A DNA stretch of 64,000 nt from Devosia sp. A8/3-2 (GCA_025452255.1 CP104974.1:1241001-1305000); one strand, 5' to 3'; positions 11,201-23,721 are shown, counted from the stretch's first letter. A program made the numbers and translations. Notes: a model not told the origin generated them from the letters alone.

Positions 11201-11475
11201 GCCGGCAGCTTCTCGTTTGCCAATGTCGATCAGTCGAATGTGACTCTGGAAACGGTCAAGAAGGCCGAAAAGTCCGATGCCATCGTGCTGCGCGTCTTCG
11301 AGCACGCCAATATTCGGGCCGAGGCAACGATCACGTTCGGCATTCCGGTCAAATCCGTCCGGGTGGTCAATCTGATGGAAGACGGCGCGGGGACGCGCTG
11401 AAGCTGACCGACAACGCGGTGACGCTGTCGCTGCGGCCCTTCGAGATCGCAACGCTGCTGATCGAAACGGCCTAA
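8285..11475 (+). CDS. alpha-mannosidase, glycoside hydrolase family 38 (multiple frameshifts)
   Basis: Cytoplasmic-type class II alpha-mannosidase that would cleave alpha-mannosides imported by the neighbouring ABC transporter. The span (~1,063 aa) matches GH38. Catalytic landmarks are present in order: the zinc-site HLD in STHLDVGWLW (~9050), the nucleophile region WLPDTFGYSANLPQ (~9380-9425), and QFHDILPGTSI (~10030-10065). No signal peptide is seen. The frame changes near 8548, 8812, 8925, 9198, 9975, 10360, 10525 and 11397; each time the GH38-like sequence resumes in another frame. The last residues (EIATLLIETA) end at 11475. The MalK-type ATPase follows after a 12-bp hairpin. Confidence 0.85.
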
Positions 11476-11482
11476 GGCCATT

Positions 11483-11511
11483 GGCCATCCCGGCCTTGTG
11501 CCGGGATGGCC
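11483..11511. repeat. 12-bp stem-loop between mannosidase and ATPase genes
   Basis: GGCCATCCCGGC and GCCGGGATGGCC form a perfect 12-bp stem around CTTGT. It lies directly after the mannosidase stop and 24 bp before the ATPase start. It may stabilise mRNA or partly terminate it, and its CATCCCGGC-GCCGGGATG arms resemble the dispersed palindromes of this genome. Confidence 0.65.
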
Positions 11512-11534
11512 GTTATCGAATAGGGAGGAAAATC

Positions 11535-12591
11535 ATGGCTGATGTTACCCTGCGCGGCATCCGCAAGTCCTATGGCTCGCCTCGAAGTGGTGCATGGCGT
11601 CGATCTGGACGTCAAATCAGGTGAGTTCGTGGTGTTTGTCGGCCCTTCGGGCTGCGGTAAATCCACATTGCTGCGAATGATTGCCGGGCTCGAGCCGATT
11701 TCGGGTGGCGAGATTTCCATCGAGGGCCGGGTGGTCAATGATGTGCCATCGCCCCAGCGTGGCATCTCCATGGTGTTCCAATCCTACGCGCTCTACCCGC
11801 ATATGAGCGTTTACGACAACATGGCCTTTGGGCTGAAACTCGCCAAGACGCCCAAGGCGGAAGTGGACCAGCGGGTGCGCGAGGCGGCGCGGATTTTGCA
11901 GATCGAGGATTATCTCGACCGCATGCCCAAGGCGCTGTCAGGCGGGCAACGCCAGCGTGTCGCCATTGGCCGGGCCATTGTGCGTAATCCGAAGGTGTTC
12001 CTGTTCGACGAGCCGCTGAGTAATCTGGATGCTTCGCTGCGGGCCCAGACCCGGGTCGAGATTGCCAAGCTGCATGACACGCTCGACGCCACCATGATTT
12101 ATGTGACGCATGATCAGGTCGAAGCCATGACGCTGGCTGACCGTATCGTGGTGCTCAATGCCGGCAAGATCGAGCAGGTCGGCTCGCCGCTGGAGCTCTA
12201 TCGCAACCCGGTCAATACGTTTGTGGCCGGGTTTATTGCCAGCCAGCGCATGAACTTTTTGCCGGTGGTGGTGGAGGGTAATCAGCTGCGTCTGGTTGAT
12301 GGCAAGGTGCTGCCGCTGGCGCATCCGCAATTGGTCAAGGCAGTGACGCTGGGCGTGCGGCCGGAGCATCTGGAGCTGGCGACGCCTGAGACGGCGCATT
12401 TCAGCGGCACGCTGTCGGTGATCGAGCAGTTCGGGGAATATGCGCTGGCCTATGTGGAATTGGCCTCTGGCGAGCTGATGACGGTCAAGCTCGATGGCGC
12501 GCCGGATCTGCAATTGCATGAGCAGGTGCATATCAGCCTGCCGGCGGACGGGGTGCATTTGTTTGATGCCGAGGGTCGCGCCCTGCGCTAG
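11535..12591 (+). CDS. sn-glycerol-3-phosphate/sugar ABC transporter ATPase, MalK/UgpC type (frameshifted)
   Basis: ATPase of the CUT1 transporter. The ATG at 11535 follows GGGAGGAA. The frame shifts once near 11580, where TCGCTCGAAG appears as TCGCCTCGAAG, restoring [13 protein letters not shown]. Walker [10 protein letters not shown] (~residues 38-46), signature [14 protein letters not shown] and Walker [13 protein letters not shown] are present, followed by the switch histidine in [16 protein letters not shown]-fold regulatory domain at the C-terminus completes ~351 aa. Its stop codon shares CTAG with the stop of the convergent LacI gene. Confidence 0.88.
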
Positions 12592-13614
12592 TTCGCGCCC
12601 GGCCGCGGTAGCACCGATTTGCGCCAGATGGGCACCGGCTTGATTGGCAGTACGGTATGCGCCCATTCGTCGGGGCCGGCTTGGGTGAGCAGTTGCACGA
12701 TGTGCTGCACCATCTGTTCCACCGGTTGGCGGAAGGTGGTCAGGGCGTAGGATTCCCAGCCGGCCTGATCGATGTCGTCAGAAGCCGACAATGCTGACAT
12801 CTTGCGGTACGCGCAGGCCAAAGGCGTGGCGGGCGGCATCCATGAAACCCAAGGCCAGAAGGTCGGTGACGCCGAACACGCCATCGGGGCCGCCGCTGCG
12901 GCCATAGAGCTGGCGGGCGGCTTCGGCGCCCGCGGCATAGCCGGTGGGGCCGGCGCGGATAATGGGAACGCTCAGGCCATCCTCTTGGGCAGCGGCGACG
13001 AAGGCGCTGTCGCGGGCGGTGAGGCTTGGCGTGCCGGCGGTGGAGGAGACGACCGCGAGCCGCTGGCAGCCCGCACGGCGCAGCAGGTGATAGGCTTCTC
13101 GGGCGGTTTCGGCATTTTCGACCGCCGAGTTAGCCGGGCCTTCAATGTGGTCGCTACGATTGATCAGGATGACGCGCTGGCCATTGGCGACGCAGCTGGC
13201 AATCAGGGAGGCGTCGGGGGTGCCGGACAGCACGATGACGCCGTCGGCCCGGAAATTGAGGGTCTGGCGCAGGGCATTGGCGACGCTATCGGCATCGCCG
13301 GTGGTGTTGATCACCATGCCGACCTTGCCGATGGCCTGCAATTGACGGGTCATTTCGTCGAGCATGCGCGCCTGATAGGGCGTGGGAATCTCGGAGACGA
13401 TAATGCCGATAATGTTGCTGCGGTCATGCGAGAGGCCGCGGGCAAGGTGATTGACGTGGTAGCCCAATATGTCGGCGGCCTCGAGCACCTTCTTGCGAGT
13501 GGCTTCGGAAACGCTGGCGCCATCGGTGAAGGTGCGCGACACGGCCGAGCGTGAGACGCCCGCCAGCCGCGCCACGGTTTCGGCGCTGACGAAACCTTTC
13601 GTCTTGATATCCAT
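12588..13614 (-). CDS. LacI family transcriptional regulator (frameshifted)
   Basis: Second LacI-type repressor, convergent with the mannoside operon and divergent from the Na/Pi cotransporter gene. The N-terminal HTH reads [21 protein letters not shown], followed by [15 protein letters not shown] and an effector domain ([19 protein letters not shown]). One extra base near 12775 (TTCTGACGAC for TTCGACGAC) interrupts the frame before [19 protein letters not shown]; the joined protein is ~342 aa. A perfect TGCACG-CC-CGTGCA palindrome just upstream suggests autoregulation. The target operon is not evident here. Confidence 0.82.
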
Positions 13615-13630
13615 TTAGCCTCCCGCAACC

Positions 13631-13644
13631 TGCACGCCCGTGCA
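13631..13644. promoter_or_regulatory. candidate LacI-type operator upstream of second lacI gene
   Basis: TGCACGCCCGTGCA has perfect 6-bp arms and lies 17 bp upstream of the start codon at 13614. A related but looser element, TTGCAACCGTGTGCAA, is at 13757-13772, closer to the divergent Na/Pi gene. Confidence 0.45.
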
Positions 13645-13795
13645 TGGCCAGCTTACTACAGCGCCCGGCAAAACTTGTCCAACGCGATAGAGCCGCCGTC
13701 CTTCCGGGGTTAACGCCAAGATCGACGTTGACGCGTCATTGAAAGGGCGTAGTCTGTTGCAACCGTGTGCAAACTTTGGTGACCAACAGGTTTCA

Positions 13796-15483
13796 ATGTC
13801 GTCAACAATTCATCTGATCGATCTGCTCGGAGCCGGCGCCCTGTTGATATGGGGGCTGCGCCTGATCAAGACCGGCATCATGAATGCTTTTGGCGGCTCG
13901 TTGCGTCAGTGGATCGGCAAAGGTACGGGCAATCGCTTCAAGGCGGCACTGTCGGGGCTGTTGGCGACGCTGGCGCTGCAATCGAGCACGGCGACGGCGG
14001 TGATCACTGCGTCCTTTGCCAGCCGCGGCATTATCGAGCAGCGCATGGCGCAGGCGGTGATGCTGGGCGCCAATGTCGGCACAGCTATTGCCGCAGTCGT
14101 TCTGTCGATGGATGTGCACTGGGTTGGCTCGGCCATGATCCTGATCGGGGTCGTGACCTATTCGGTCAGCAAATATGCGCGAGGCAAGGGCGTTGGCCGG
14201 GCGGCGCTCGGGCTGGGCCTGATGCTGCTGGCGCTGCAATTGCTGGGGCAGGTGACCGAGCCGCTGCGCGAATCCGACATGGTTATTGCCGTGCTGTCCG
14301 GTCTGGGCGACGCGCCGGTCATTGCGTTGCTGCTGGCGACGGGGCTGGCTTTTGTGGCTTCATCCAGCCTTGCCGTAGTGCTGTTCGTGGCCCTGTTGGC
14401 GCAATCGGGATTGGTGACGCCGACCCCGGCGGTGATCCCGGTGGCGGGCGCCAATCTGGGCGGGGCCATTCCGCCCCTGGCTGGCCGTAGCGCGAGGGCG
14501 TCGAAGCGCGGCGACTGACGCTGAGTAATCTGGTGGTGCGGGGTCTTGGTGCGCTGGTGCTGACGGCTTTTGCCGGACCAGTGGCGGCGTTTGCGCTGCC
14601 GCTGTTGCCCAATGCGCAGATGCTGCCCATTGCCACCCATATCGGGTTTAGCTCGGTGCTGCTGGTGGTGTTCCTGCCGCTGCTCGATCCGATCGCTCAC
14701 CCGGCCACACGGCTGGTGCCGGCGCGGGCGGCTGGCAAACAGGGACCGACTTATCTCGATGACGGGGCGCTCGATACGCCTGCCATCGCGCTGGCTGTGG
14801 CGGCACGAGAAACGCTGCGCGTGGGCGATCTGGTCGGCAAGATGCTGGAAACCAGCCTCAATGGGCTGATGCAGAACGATCCGGCCTTGCGCGACAAGCT
14901 GGGTGGGTTCGACGACGATGTCGATGCGCTGCAGGAAGCGATCAAGCTCTATCTGGCCAAGCTGGGCCGGGGTGAACTCGACTCCGACGACGATAGGCGG
15001 GCCGCCGAGATCGTCTCCTACGCGATTAATCTGGAGCATATTGGGGATATTATCGATCAGGGCCTGTGCGAGCAGGCCATCAAGATGGCGCAGCGCAAGC
15101 TCAAGTTTTCGCCCGAAGGACTGGCCGAAATCCAGAAATGTACGCCAAGACCATCGAAAACTTGCGCCTGTCGCAATCGGTGTTTTTCGGCCGCGATCCC
15201 GAATTGGCCCGCGCGCTGATGGCGGGCAAGGTCGAAATCCGGCGGCTTGAGGCAGCGTCGAGCGAACGGCACCTCAAGCGGGTGCGGGCGCTGCGCAGCG
15301 AGACGCTCGAAACCAGCACGCTGCACCTCGATATCCTGCGCGATCTCAAGCGCATCAATGCCCATCTGGCCTCGGTTGCCGTGGCGATCCTCGGAGCAAA
15401 TGGGCGAGCTGAGCGAAAGCCGGCTGGTGCATCAGGGCAGCGCGGCGGCTGGTCTGGACGTGGCGCAGGAGGGGCAAAAGTAA
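13796..15483 (+). CDS. Na/Pi cotransporter family protein with C-terminal PhoU-like domain (frameshifted)
   Basis: Inner-membrane Na+/phosphate cotransporter of the NptA/YjbB type. Two Na_Pi_cotrans repeats are visible: TGIMNAFGGSLRQWIGKGTGNRFKAA with LQSSTATAV, and later ASSSLAVVLFVALLAQSG. The QSS motifs line the substrate path in this family. The C-terminal ~200 residues (DDDVDALQEAIKLYLAKL, EHIGDIIDQ) are a PhoU-like helical domain. The frame changes near 14482, 15138 and 15392; the joined length (~560 aa) is normal. The last codon overlaps the NUDIX gene as TAATG, so the two are co-translated. Confidence 0.82.
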
Positions 15484-15985
15484 TGGCAGCCAAGGCGCAA
15501 TTGATGGAAAAGCCCCGGGGGCGCGAGACATTGGCAGGCGAAACGCCGCTCGATTTCGCGGCACAGTTTGCCACCGTCCCCCGGCGGATCGGGCGAACCG
15601 GCACGCTCTGAAATCCTGCTGGTCACCTCGCGCACCAGCCGCCACTGGCTCTTGCCCAAGGGCTGGCTGGTGCGGGGCAAGTCGGCCATGGAATCGGCGG
15701 AGATCGAGGCGTTCGAGGAAGCGGGCGTTCAGGGCAAGATCCGCAACCAACCGATCGGTACCTTCTGCCTATAACAAGATCCTCAAGACCGGCGAGGCTT
15801 TGCCGTGCCGCGTGACGGTGTTCAGCCTCAAGGTCAAGAAGCTGCTGGACGAATGGCCCGAGGCCTGCCAGCGCGAACGGCAATGGTTCGATATCGCGAC
15901 GGCGGCCGATGCCGTATATGAGCCGCAATTGCGAGATTTCCTCCTCGGCCTGAGCCGGTCGGAGCCTATCGCATTGTTACGGTAA
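15483..15985 (+). CDS. NUDIX hydrolase, diphosphoinositol-polyphosphatase-like (frameshifted)
   Basis: Hydrolase of nucleoside-diphosphate-X-type substrates. The Nudix box is visible as GWLVRGKSAMESAEIEAFEE followed by AGV: the three metal-binding glutamates of REXXEE are kept, while the consensus R is I and the upstream E is K, as in the DIPP-like subfamily. LPKG precedes the box. The frame changes near 15590 and 15770 (after IGTF); the pieces give ~167 aa. Coupled to the phosphate transporter by TAATG. The actual substrate cannot be read from sequence. Confidence 0.7.
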
Positions 15986-16079
15986 CGCTATCTGCGTTCC
16001 CCCAGCGTGATCAGCTTTACCGGCATCGTGGCGCCTTCTATGGTGGTGCCGCGATTGGGCGTTGGGAGAGGGCTGGGGT

Positions 16080-19000
16080 ATGGGCAAGCTGAGGGCATTG
16101 CGCTGGTTGGGTGCGGCTGTGCTTATGGGGCTCAGCCTCGTCAGTGCGCAGGCGGCGGACGTCAAGGTGACGCTGCTGGAAAATACCGACCTGCCGGGGT
16201 TCGACTATTCCATCATCAAGGACACGGACCTCGACGCCTGCCGCAGCGCCTGCGTGGATGACAATATTTGCCGCGCCTTTACCTTCAATGCGCAGTCCAA
16301 TTGGTGCTTCCTCAAGGGCGACACTAGTGAAACAGCCGAATTTGCCGGGGCGACTTCGGGCCGCGTCAGCCGCGCGCCGTCGCTCTCCGTTACCGAGGCC
16401 GCGCGTCAGGCCGAATTGCCGTTCCCGCCGCAGGATCTGATCTCGCAGGCCAAGAGCTTTGCCACGGCGCTGCCCAGCACCGATGCGCCGCCGCCCAAGA
16501 CCACCTATGCCGATCTTGTCGCCGCTGCCGAACAGGCCGTGGCCGAGGAAAATCCGGCTGGCGCCATCGTGGCGTTCCGGCAGGCCCCGGCGATCAATGC
16601 CAATGACCGCGCCGTCTGGCAGTCACTGGCCGATGTGGCGCTGGCCCGCGCCAAGGCGGTGGCCGGGCAGGCCGAGGGCGACAATAGCTATGATCTGGCC
16701 TCGACCGGCACGTCGGCGGCCATGAATGCCTTCCTGCGCTCGACCGAGCGGGATGATCGCGCCGTGGCGCTCAAGTCTTTGGCCGAAGGCATGGAATATC
16801 GTGAAATGTGGCGCGAGGTGATTGCCACTTATCGCGCGAGCCTCGCGCTGGCACCGAGCAAACAATTGCAGGCGCATCTGGATGATGTGATCGCCCAGCA
16901 TGGCTTTCGCATCACCAGCCATGAAGTGGATGCCGAATCCGCCTCGCCGCGCATCTGCGTGCTGTTTTCCGATCCGCTGCCGTCCGGCAGCACGGACCTG
17001 TCCGGCTATGTCGTGGTGCCCAATGCAGCTGCAGGCGGCCATTGAAACCGAGCAGAGCCAGATTTGTATCGATGGTGTGCAGCATGGCGCCCGCTATGCC
17101 ATCCAGCTGCGCGCCGGCCTACCCTCGGCCGATGGCGAAACGCTGCGCAAGGACGTCAAGCTCGACGTCTATGTGCCCGATCGCTCGCCCTTCGTGGCCT
17201 TTGCCAATAATGCCTATGTGATGCCGGCCGGTCTCGGCGGCGGGCTGCCGATCACTTCGGTCAATGCCGAAACTGCTGATGTGATGATCTATCGCATCGG
17301 GGACCGTTCCATTGCGGCTGCCGTGCGCGACGGATTTTCCAGGGGTCGCTGACCGGCTATTCGGCCGAAAATGTCGCCGACCAATATGGCGAAAAGATCT
17401 GGGACGGGAAGGTTGATCTGGCCAAGGGGGCGGCCAATGCGCTGACCACCACGGCCATTCCCGTATCCGACGTGCTCAAGGACATTCCGCCCGGCGCCTA
17501 TGTGGTGACCGCCAAGGTGGCCGATAGCGAAGCCGATTATTGGGATAGCTCGGCCACCCAATGGTTCATCGTGTCCAATCTGGGCCTGACCACGATTGCG
17601 GGTGACGATGGCGTGCATGCCTTTGTGCGCGGGCTGGGCGATGCCAAGCCGATGGCGGGCGTCGATGTGCGGCTGGTTGCGGTCAACAATGAGATATTGG
17701 GCGAAGGCGTTACCGATGCCGACGGCCGTGCAGTGTTTGCGCCCGGTCTGGCGCGCGGTACGGGCGGCAAGGCGCCGCAATTGCTGGTCGCTGAAACCAA
17801 GGATGGCGATTATGCCTTCCTGGACCTCTCCAAACCGGCTTTCGATCTAACCGACCGTGGTGTCGAGGGGAGGCCCTCGCCGGGCCCGCTGGATCTGTTT
17901 GCGACCACCGAACGCGGCGTCTATCGGCCGGGAGAAACCGTTTATCTCACCGCCCTGTTGCGCGATGCGCGTGCGCAGGCGGTCAAGGATATGCCGCTGA
18001 CGATTGAAGTCGAGCGGCCTGACGGTGTGGTTGCGACCCGTGACGTGCTGCGCGATGGCGGGGCGGGGGCTATTTCACCGCGCTCCCCATGGTAGGCGAC
18101 GCGATGCGTGGCTCTGGACCGTGCGGCTTTATGCCGATCCCAAGGCGGCGGCGCTGACCAGCGTGGCTTTCCTCGTCGAGGATTTCGAGCCCGAGCGTCT
18201 GGCCTTTAATATCACCGCGCCTGACGCGCCGGTCGAGACCGGCGTCGAGACGGCTATCGATGTGACCGCGAAGTATCTCTATGGCGCCACGGCGCCGGGT
18301 CTTGCTGTCGAAGCCGATGCGGTGCTGCGGCCGCGCACGACGCTGGAAGATTTCCCCGGTTATACCTTTGGCCGCGTGGACGACACGATTGAAACCAGCC
18401 GCGAGCCGCTGGGCGTGGTCGGCACCACTGACGAAGCCGGCAAGGCTGTCGCAGCTGTCGTGCTGCCCGAACCGCAATCGACGACGCGACCGCTCGAAGC
18501 CCAGATCATTCTGCGGCTGGTCGATACCAATGGCCGCACGGTCGAACGTTCGCTGACCCGTCCGGTGCTGGCCGATGTCGATCGCATCGGCATCAAGCCG
18601 GCCTTTACCGACGCGACCGGTCTTGAGGAAGGTGCCAAGGCGGAGTTCGATATCATGACGGTGTCGCCCGAGGGCGAAACGATTGCCAAAACGGGCCTGA
18701 ACTGGACTTTGTCGCGCATCGAAACCAATTACCAATGGTATCGCGATGGCAGCACGTGGAAATGGGAAGCCATCACCACGACGCGCGAAGCGGCCAATGG
18801 CACGCTCTGACACTGTCGATGGCGGCCCGGCCCGCATCGGCGCCAATGTGAACTGGGGCCGCTACCAGCTCGATATCGAAAGCGCCGGGCCCAACCCGAC
18901 CTCGTCGAGCTACGAATTCTATGCCGGCTATTATTATGCCGATGCCGGCAGCGACACGCCCGACACGCTGCAGGTGGCGTTGGACAAGTCGGCCTATCGC

Positions 19001-21578
19001 CCGAGCAGAAACCGCCAATCTCAAGCTCGATCCGCAATTTGCCGGGACGGCGCTGGTCATGGTGGTCGACAATCGCATCATCGACATGGTCGCCGTGGAA
19101 GTGCCCGAAGGCGGCATGACTGTGCCGCTCAAGGTCACCGAGCAATGGGGGCCGGGCGCCTATGTGACGGCGGTGCTGTACCGGCCCTCCGATGCCAATG
19201 AAAAGCGTATGCCGGCGCGGGCGCTGGGCCCGGCCTTTGCCGATGTCGAGCCGGGCGATCTCAAGCTCGCCACGACCATTGACGCCCCCAAGGAGAGCCT
19301 GCCGCGCCAGAGCTTCACCGCTACGGTCAAGCTGGGCAATGTGGCGGCCGGACAGCAGGCCTATGTGGCCGTTGCCGCCGTCGATCTGGGCATTCTCAAT
19401 CTCACCAATTTCAAGGTGCCGGCGCCGGACGAGTGGTATTTCGGCCAGCGGCAGCTGGGCATGGAAATCCACGATCTCTATGGCTTGCTGATCGACCCCA
19501 CCCGGGGCCTGCCCGGCGCGATGCGCTCGGGCGGCGATGGCGGGGCCTCCTGTCTGGGTACGCCGCCGCCGACTTCGGTGCTGGTGGCTTTGCATTCGGG
19601 CATCGTCAAGGTCGATGAGCAGGGCAATGCGACCGTCACCTTCGAGATGCCGGACTTTTCGGGCACCGTGCGGCTGATGGCCATGGCCCGGACCGACACG
19701 GCTGTCGGCCATGCTTCGGCCGATGTCATCGTACGCGATCCGGTTGTGGTGACGCTGAGCCCGCCGCGCTTCCTGCGCGTGGGGGATGAGTCTCGCCTCT
19801 CGGTCGAGGTCAACAATGTTAGCGGTGCGGCCGGTAGCTATGGTATTGCGCTGAGCACCGGGCAGGGCATTTCGACCGACGCTGAAAATAGTGATGTCGA
19901 ACTGGCCCGGGCGCGCGCACGTCGCTCGACCTCAGCCTCACCGGCACGGGGATTGGCGATTGGCCGGTGGTGTTGACCATCACTGCGCCCGATGGCTCGA
20001 TCCAGAAGAAGGAGCTGACGCTGGGCGTCCGCGCCACCAGTGGGCCGGTGACCACCAGCCGGTTGATCCCGCTGCCGGCAGGAAAAACCGTCAGCATCGA
20101 GGACAGCTATTTCTGATAGCTATATGGCCAATACCGGTGCGCTGACGCTGGCCGTCGGCCCGCTGGCGCGTCTCGATGTGCCAAGCCTGCTGCTCTCGCT
20201 CGATCGTTACCCCTATGGCTGCGCCGAGCAGACTTCGAGCCGTGCTCTGCCGCTGCTGTATCTGAATGAAGTGGCCAGCATGATCGGGGTGGGCAGCGAC
20301 GACAAGCTCAACGAGACGGTGACCAAGGCCATTGCCTCCACGCTTGCCAAGCAAACCTCTACCGGTGGCTTTGGCCTGTGGGGGCCGTTCGATGGCGGCG
20401 ATCTGTGGCTTGATGCCTATGTCACCGACTTCCTGATCCGGGCCAAGGCCGAGGGCTATGCTGTGCCCGAGGAAGCCATGAGCATGGCGCTGGATAATTT
20501 GGCCAATCAGGTGTCCTACGCCACCGATTTTGACAATGGCGGGGAAGCCATTGCTTATGCGCTGCACGATCTGGCCCGCGCCGGTCGCGCCGCCATTGGC
20601 GACCTGCGCTATTATCTCGAAGCCCGGCTTGACGCCTTTGCTTCGCCGCTGGCCAAGGCCCAGCTCGGCGCGGCTCTGGCGCTTTATGGTGATAGCACCC
20701 GTTCGGAAACCGCCTTCCTCGCCGCTGTCGAGGATTTGCGCAAGGCCGAACAGCCCAATCGCTATCGCTCCGACTATGGCAGCCTGCTGCGTGATACGGC
20801 GGGTGTGCTGACGCTGGCCGCCGAGTTCAAGCCGGCCGGTGTCGACATTGGGGCATTGACCGGCCAATTGGCCAAGCTGCGGGATCGGGCGCGTTACACC
20901 TCGACGCAGGAAGACAGCTGGACGCTGCTGGCCGCGGCCGCAGTGGGCCGCGACAGTGCCGATGGCTCCATCCCGGTGAATGGGGAGGCGCTGACCGGCC
21001 CGGTCTATCGCCGCTTTGATCAGGAAGCGCTGGAAGCCGCACCAGTGGAGATCACCAATAATGGGGATACCGATACGGAAGCCAAGGTGACGGTGACGGC
21101 CATTCCGCAGACGCCGCCGCCGGTTTCGAGCAATGGCTTTATCATCACGCGGGAATATTTCCTGCCTGATGGCACCAGCGTTGATCCGCAAGCCGCGCCA
21201 ATCGCCCAGAATGAGCGGCTGGTGGTTCTGCTGACGGTCAAGCCGCAGCATCTGGGCTCGGGGCAATATGTCATTGCCGACCCGCTGCCGGCCGGTTTTG
21301 AAATCGAAAACCCGGACCTGTCGGCGGGCGAGGGGGTGTCCGATTTCGCTCGGCTCACCGTCGATGCGCCGACCCATGTGGAATCCTGCACCGACCAGTT
21401 CGTCGCGGCCTTCCGCTATTATTCGGATACTGCGGCCTTCAAGACGGCCTACATGGTCCGCGCCGTTTCCCCCGGCAGTTTCACCCTGCCGGGCGCGACG
21501 GTCGAGGATATGTACCGGCCTGAATTCCGCGGCAATACCGCCGCGGGCCGCATTGAGGTCACCCAAGCGGGACAATGA
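16080..21578 (+). CDS. alpha-2-macroglobulin family protein with thioester and N-terminal PAN domain (frameshifted)
   Basis: Large periplasmic protease-trap protein of the bacterial A2M (YfhM) family. The ATG at 16080 gives a signal peptide (MGKLRALRWLGAAVLMGLSL, cleavage near AQA-AD). Residues ~25-100 form a cysteine-rich PAN/apple-like module (CRSACVDDNICRAF). MG domains follow (~VYRPGETVYLTALLRDA, the classic A2M strand). The bait-adjacent region and the thioester Cys-Ala-Glu-Gln (codons at 20220-20231, YPYGCAEQTSSR) are intact. Total ~1,832 aa, usual for the family. The frame changes near 17025, 17340, 18068, 18808, 19005, 19915 and 20115. Its stop overlaps pbpC as ATGA, the canonical A2M-PBP1C pairing. 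Confidence 0.88.
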
Positions 21579-23709
21579 CCGAGACGGGTGCCAGTGCTGC
21601 ACGCAAAGCTCCGCGCTGGCGGCGGGTGGCGCTCGTTGTCTGCCTCGTTGCTGGCGGGTTGCTGGTCGGCGGCACGATCTATGTCCGCTCGGTGATCGGG
21701 GAGATCGCCGCGACCCTGCCGGTTTTGCCTGATCTGGCGACAATGCCGGTATCGGTGGCGGTGGTGGATCGCGATGGGCAATTGCTGCGCCCGTTCACCA
21801 CCAAGGATGGGCGCTGGCGCCTGCCTGTTACCACGGGGCAGGTCGACCGACGCTTTCTCGATATGCTCGTCGCCTATGAGGATCGCGGCTTTGCCGGTCA
21901 CCATGGCGTCGAATGGGGCTCCATGCTGCGCGCGGCGGGGCAATATGTGGGGGCAGGGGGCAATATCGTCTCGGGCGGTTCGACCCTGACCATGCAGGTG
22001 GCCCGCCTGCTCGAAGGTGCGCCCACCCGCAATCTCTGGGGCAAGCTGCGCCAGATGGTGCATGCCGATAGTCTTGAACGGCAATTGAGCAAGGACCAGA
22101 TCCTCAATCTCTATCTGACGCTGGCCCCCTATGGCGGCAATATCGAGGGCATCCGCGCGGCCAGCCTTGCCTATTTCGGCAAGGAGCCGACACGGCTGAC
22201 CACGGCCGAAGCGGCTTTGCTGGTCGCCCTGCCGCAATCGCCCGAAGCGCGACGACCCGATCGCGACCCAGATGCGGCAAGGCGCAGCCGCGACATGGTG
22301 CTCGACCGGCTGGTGACCGCCGGCGCCCTTGCCGCCGAGGAGGCGGAAGCGGCCAAGCAGGAGCCGATCCCCACCGCGCGCAAGCAATTCCCCATGCTGG
22401 CCAGCCACATGGCGGAGCAGGCATTGCGGGCGCAGCCGGGCATGCGGCAGGTCGGGCTGACCGTGGACAAAAGGCTGCAGGATGCGCTGGAGCGCTTGGG
22501 CGCCGCGCGGGCTCGTCAGCTCGATCCCAAGGTTTCCGTCGCCATTGTCGCTGCCGATATCCAGACGGGCGAGATCCTTGCCTCGGTCGGCTCGGCGGGC
22601 CTCTTCAATGCCGAAAGTGCTGGCTATGTCGACATGACCAGCGCGATCCGCTCGCCCGGCTCGACGCTCAAGCCGCTGATTTACGGCCTCGCCTTCGAAT
22701 TGGGCCTCGCCCATCCCGAAAGCCTGATCGAAGATCGCCCCACCGCCTTTGGTGGCTATGTGCCGGTCAATTTCGACGGCTTCAGCCGGGGCACGGTGAC
22801 CGTACGGCAGGCGCTGACGGAATCGCTCAACATCCCTGCTGTGGTGGTGCTCGACGCGGTGGGGCCGTCGCGGCTGATTTCGCGCATGAAGCGCGCCTAT
22901 GCCGATCCGCGCCTGCCGGTGAACACGGCGCCAAGCCCGGCCGTTGGGCTGGGCGGCGTCGGCATTAGTCTGCGCGATCTGGTGTCCATCTACGGCGCGA
23001 TCGCGCGTGGCGGCTCGCCCGTGCGCTTACGCTGATGGCGTCAAGCCCGATACGACATTGGCTTTTGAAAAGCCCGCGCCGGTGCTCGACCCGGTGGCGG
23101 CCCGGTATGTCGCCGATATTCTTGCCGATGTGCCGCCGCCGCTTAATGGTCTCGCTCGGCCGCATCGCCTACAAGACTGGCACGTCCTATGGCTATCGCG
23201 ATGCCCGGGCCATTGGTTTTGATGGCAAGACGGTGATCGGCGTGTGGGTCGGCCGGCCAGATGGTGCGCCGGTGCCGGGGCTGTCGGGTATTATCGGCGC
23301 GGCGCCCATTCTGTTCGAGAGTTTCGACCGGCTGGGCAGCCGCACAGCGCTGCTGCGCAAGGCGCCGCCGGGCGTGCTGTTTGCTTCCAATACCCAATTG
23401 CCCGCCCCGCTGCGCCGCTTCCGCCATCCCAATGAAGATGTCGTGGCGCGCGACGCGGCGCCCAAGATCGCCTTCCCCGCCGATGGCGTCGATGTCGATC
23501 TGGGCTCGGCTTCGGGCAGCACCGGCTCGCTCGTGGTCAAGGTGCGCGACGGCGTGCCGCCCTTCACCTTCTTCGCCAATGGTGCCCCCTTCGGCCGCTC
23601 CGCCTTTGCCCGGCAGAATGCCCGGCAGCCGGATGGTGCGGGCTATGTGACGCTCTCGGTGGTGGATGCCGAGGGCCGTGGGGACAAGGTCACGGTGTTT
23701 TTGAATTAG
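21575..23709 (+). CDS. pbpC: penicillin-binding protein 1C (frameshifted)
   Basis: Bifunctional peptidoglycan synthase anchored by one N-terminal membrane helix (VALVVCLVAGGLLVGGTIYV). The glycosyltransferase domain carries EDRGFAGHHGVEWGSMLRA and GGSTLTMQVARLLE. The transpeptidase domain has the active-site SPGSTLKP (STLK) and later the KTG box in AYKTGTSYGYRDA. A BiPBP C-terminal domain ends at 23709, total ~710 aa. The frame shifts near 23028 and near 23148. Translationally coupled to the A2M gene. PBP1C and A2M are thought to act together in periplasmic repair and defence. Confidence 0.9.
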
Positions 23710-23721
23710 GGGTGCCCCTCC

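Noticed and set aside
16080..16400. Separate small PAN-domain gene before the A2M gene
   Set aside because: The PAN-like module is in one continuous frame with the following domains, and the signal peptide serves the whole protein.
20091..22714. Two long minus-strand open frames opposite the A2M and pbpC genes
   Set aside because: They are shadows of the coding strand, which has the thioester, STLK and KTG motifs.
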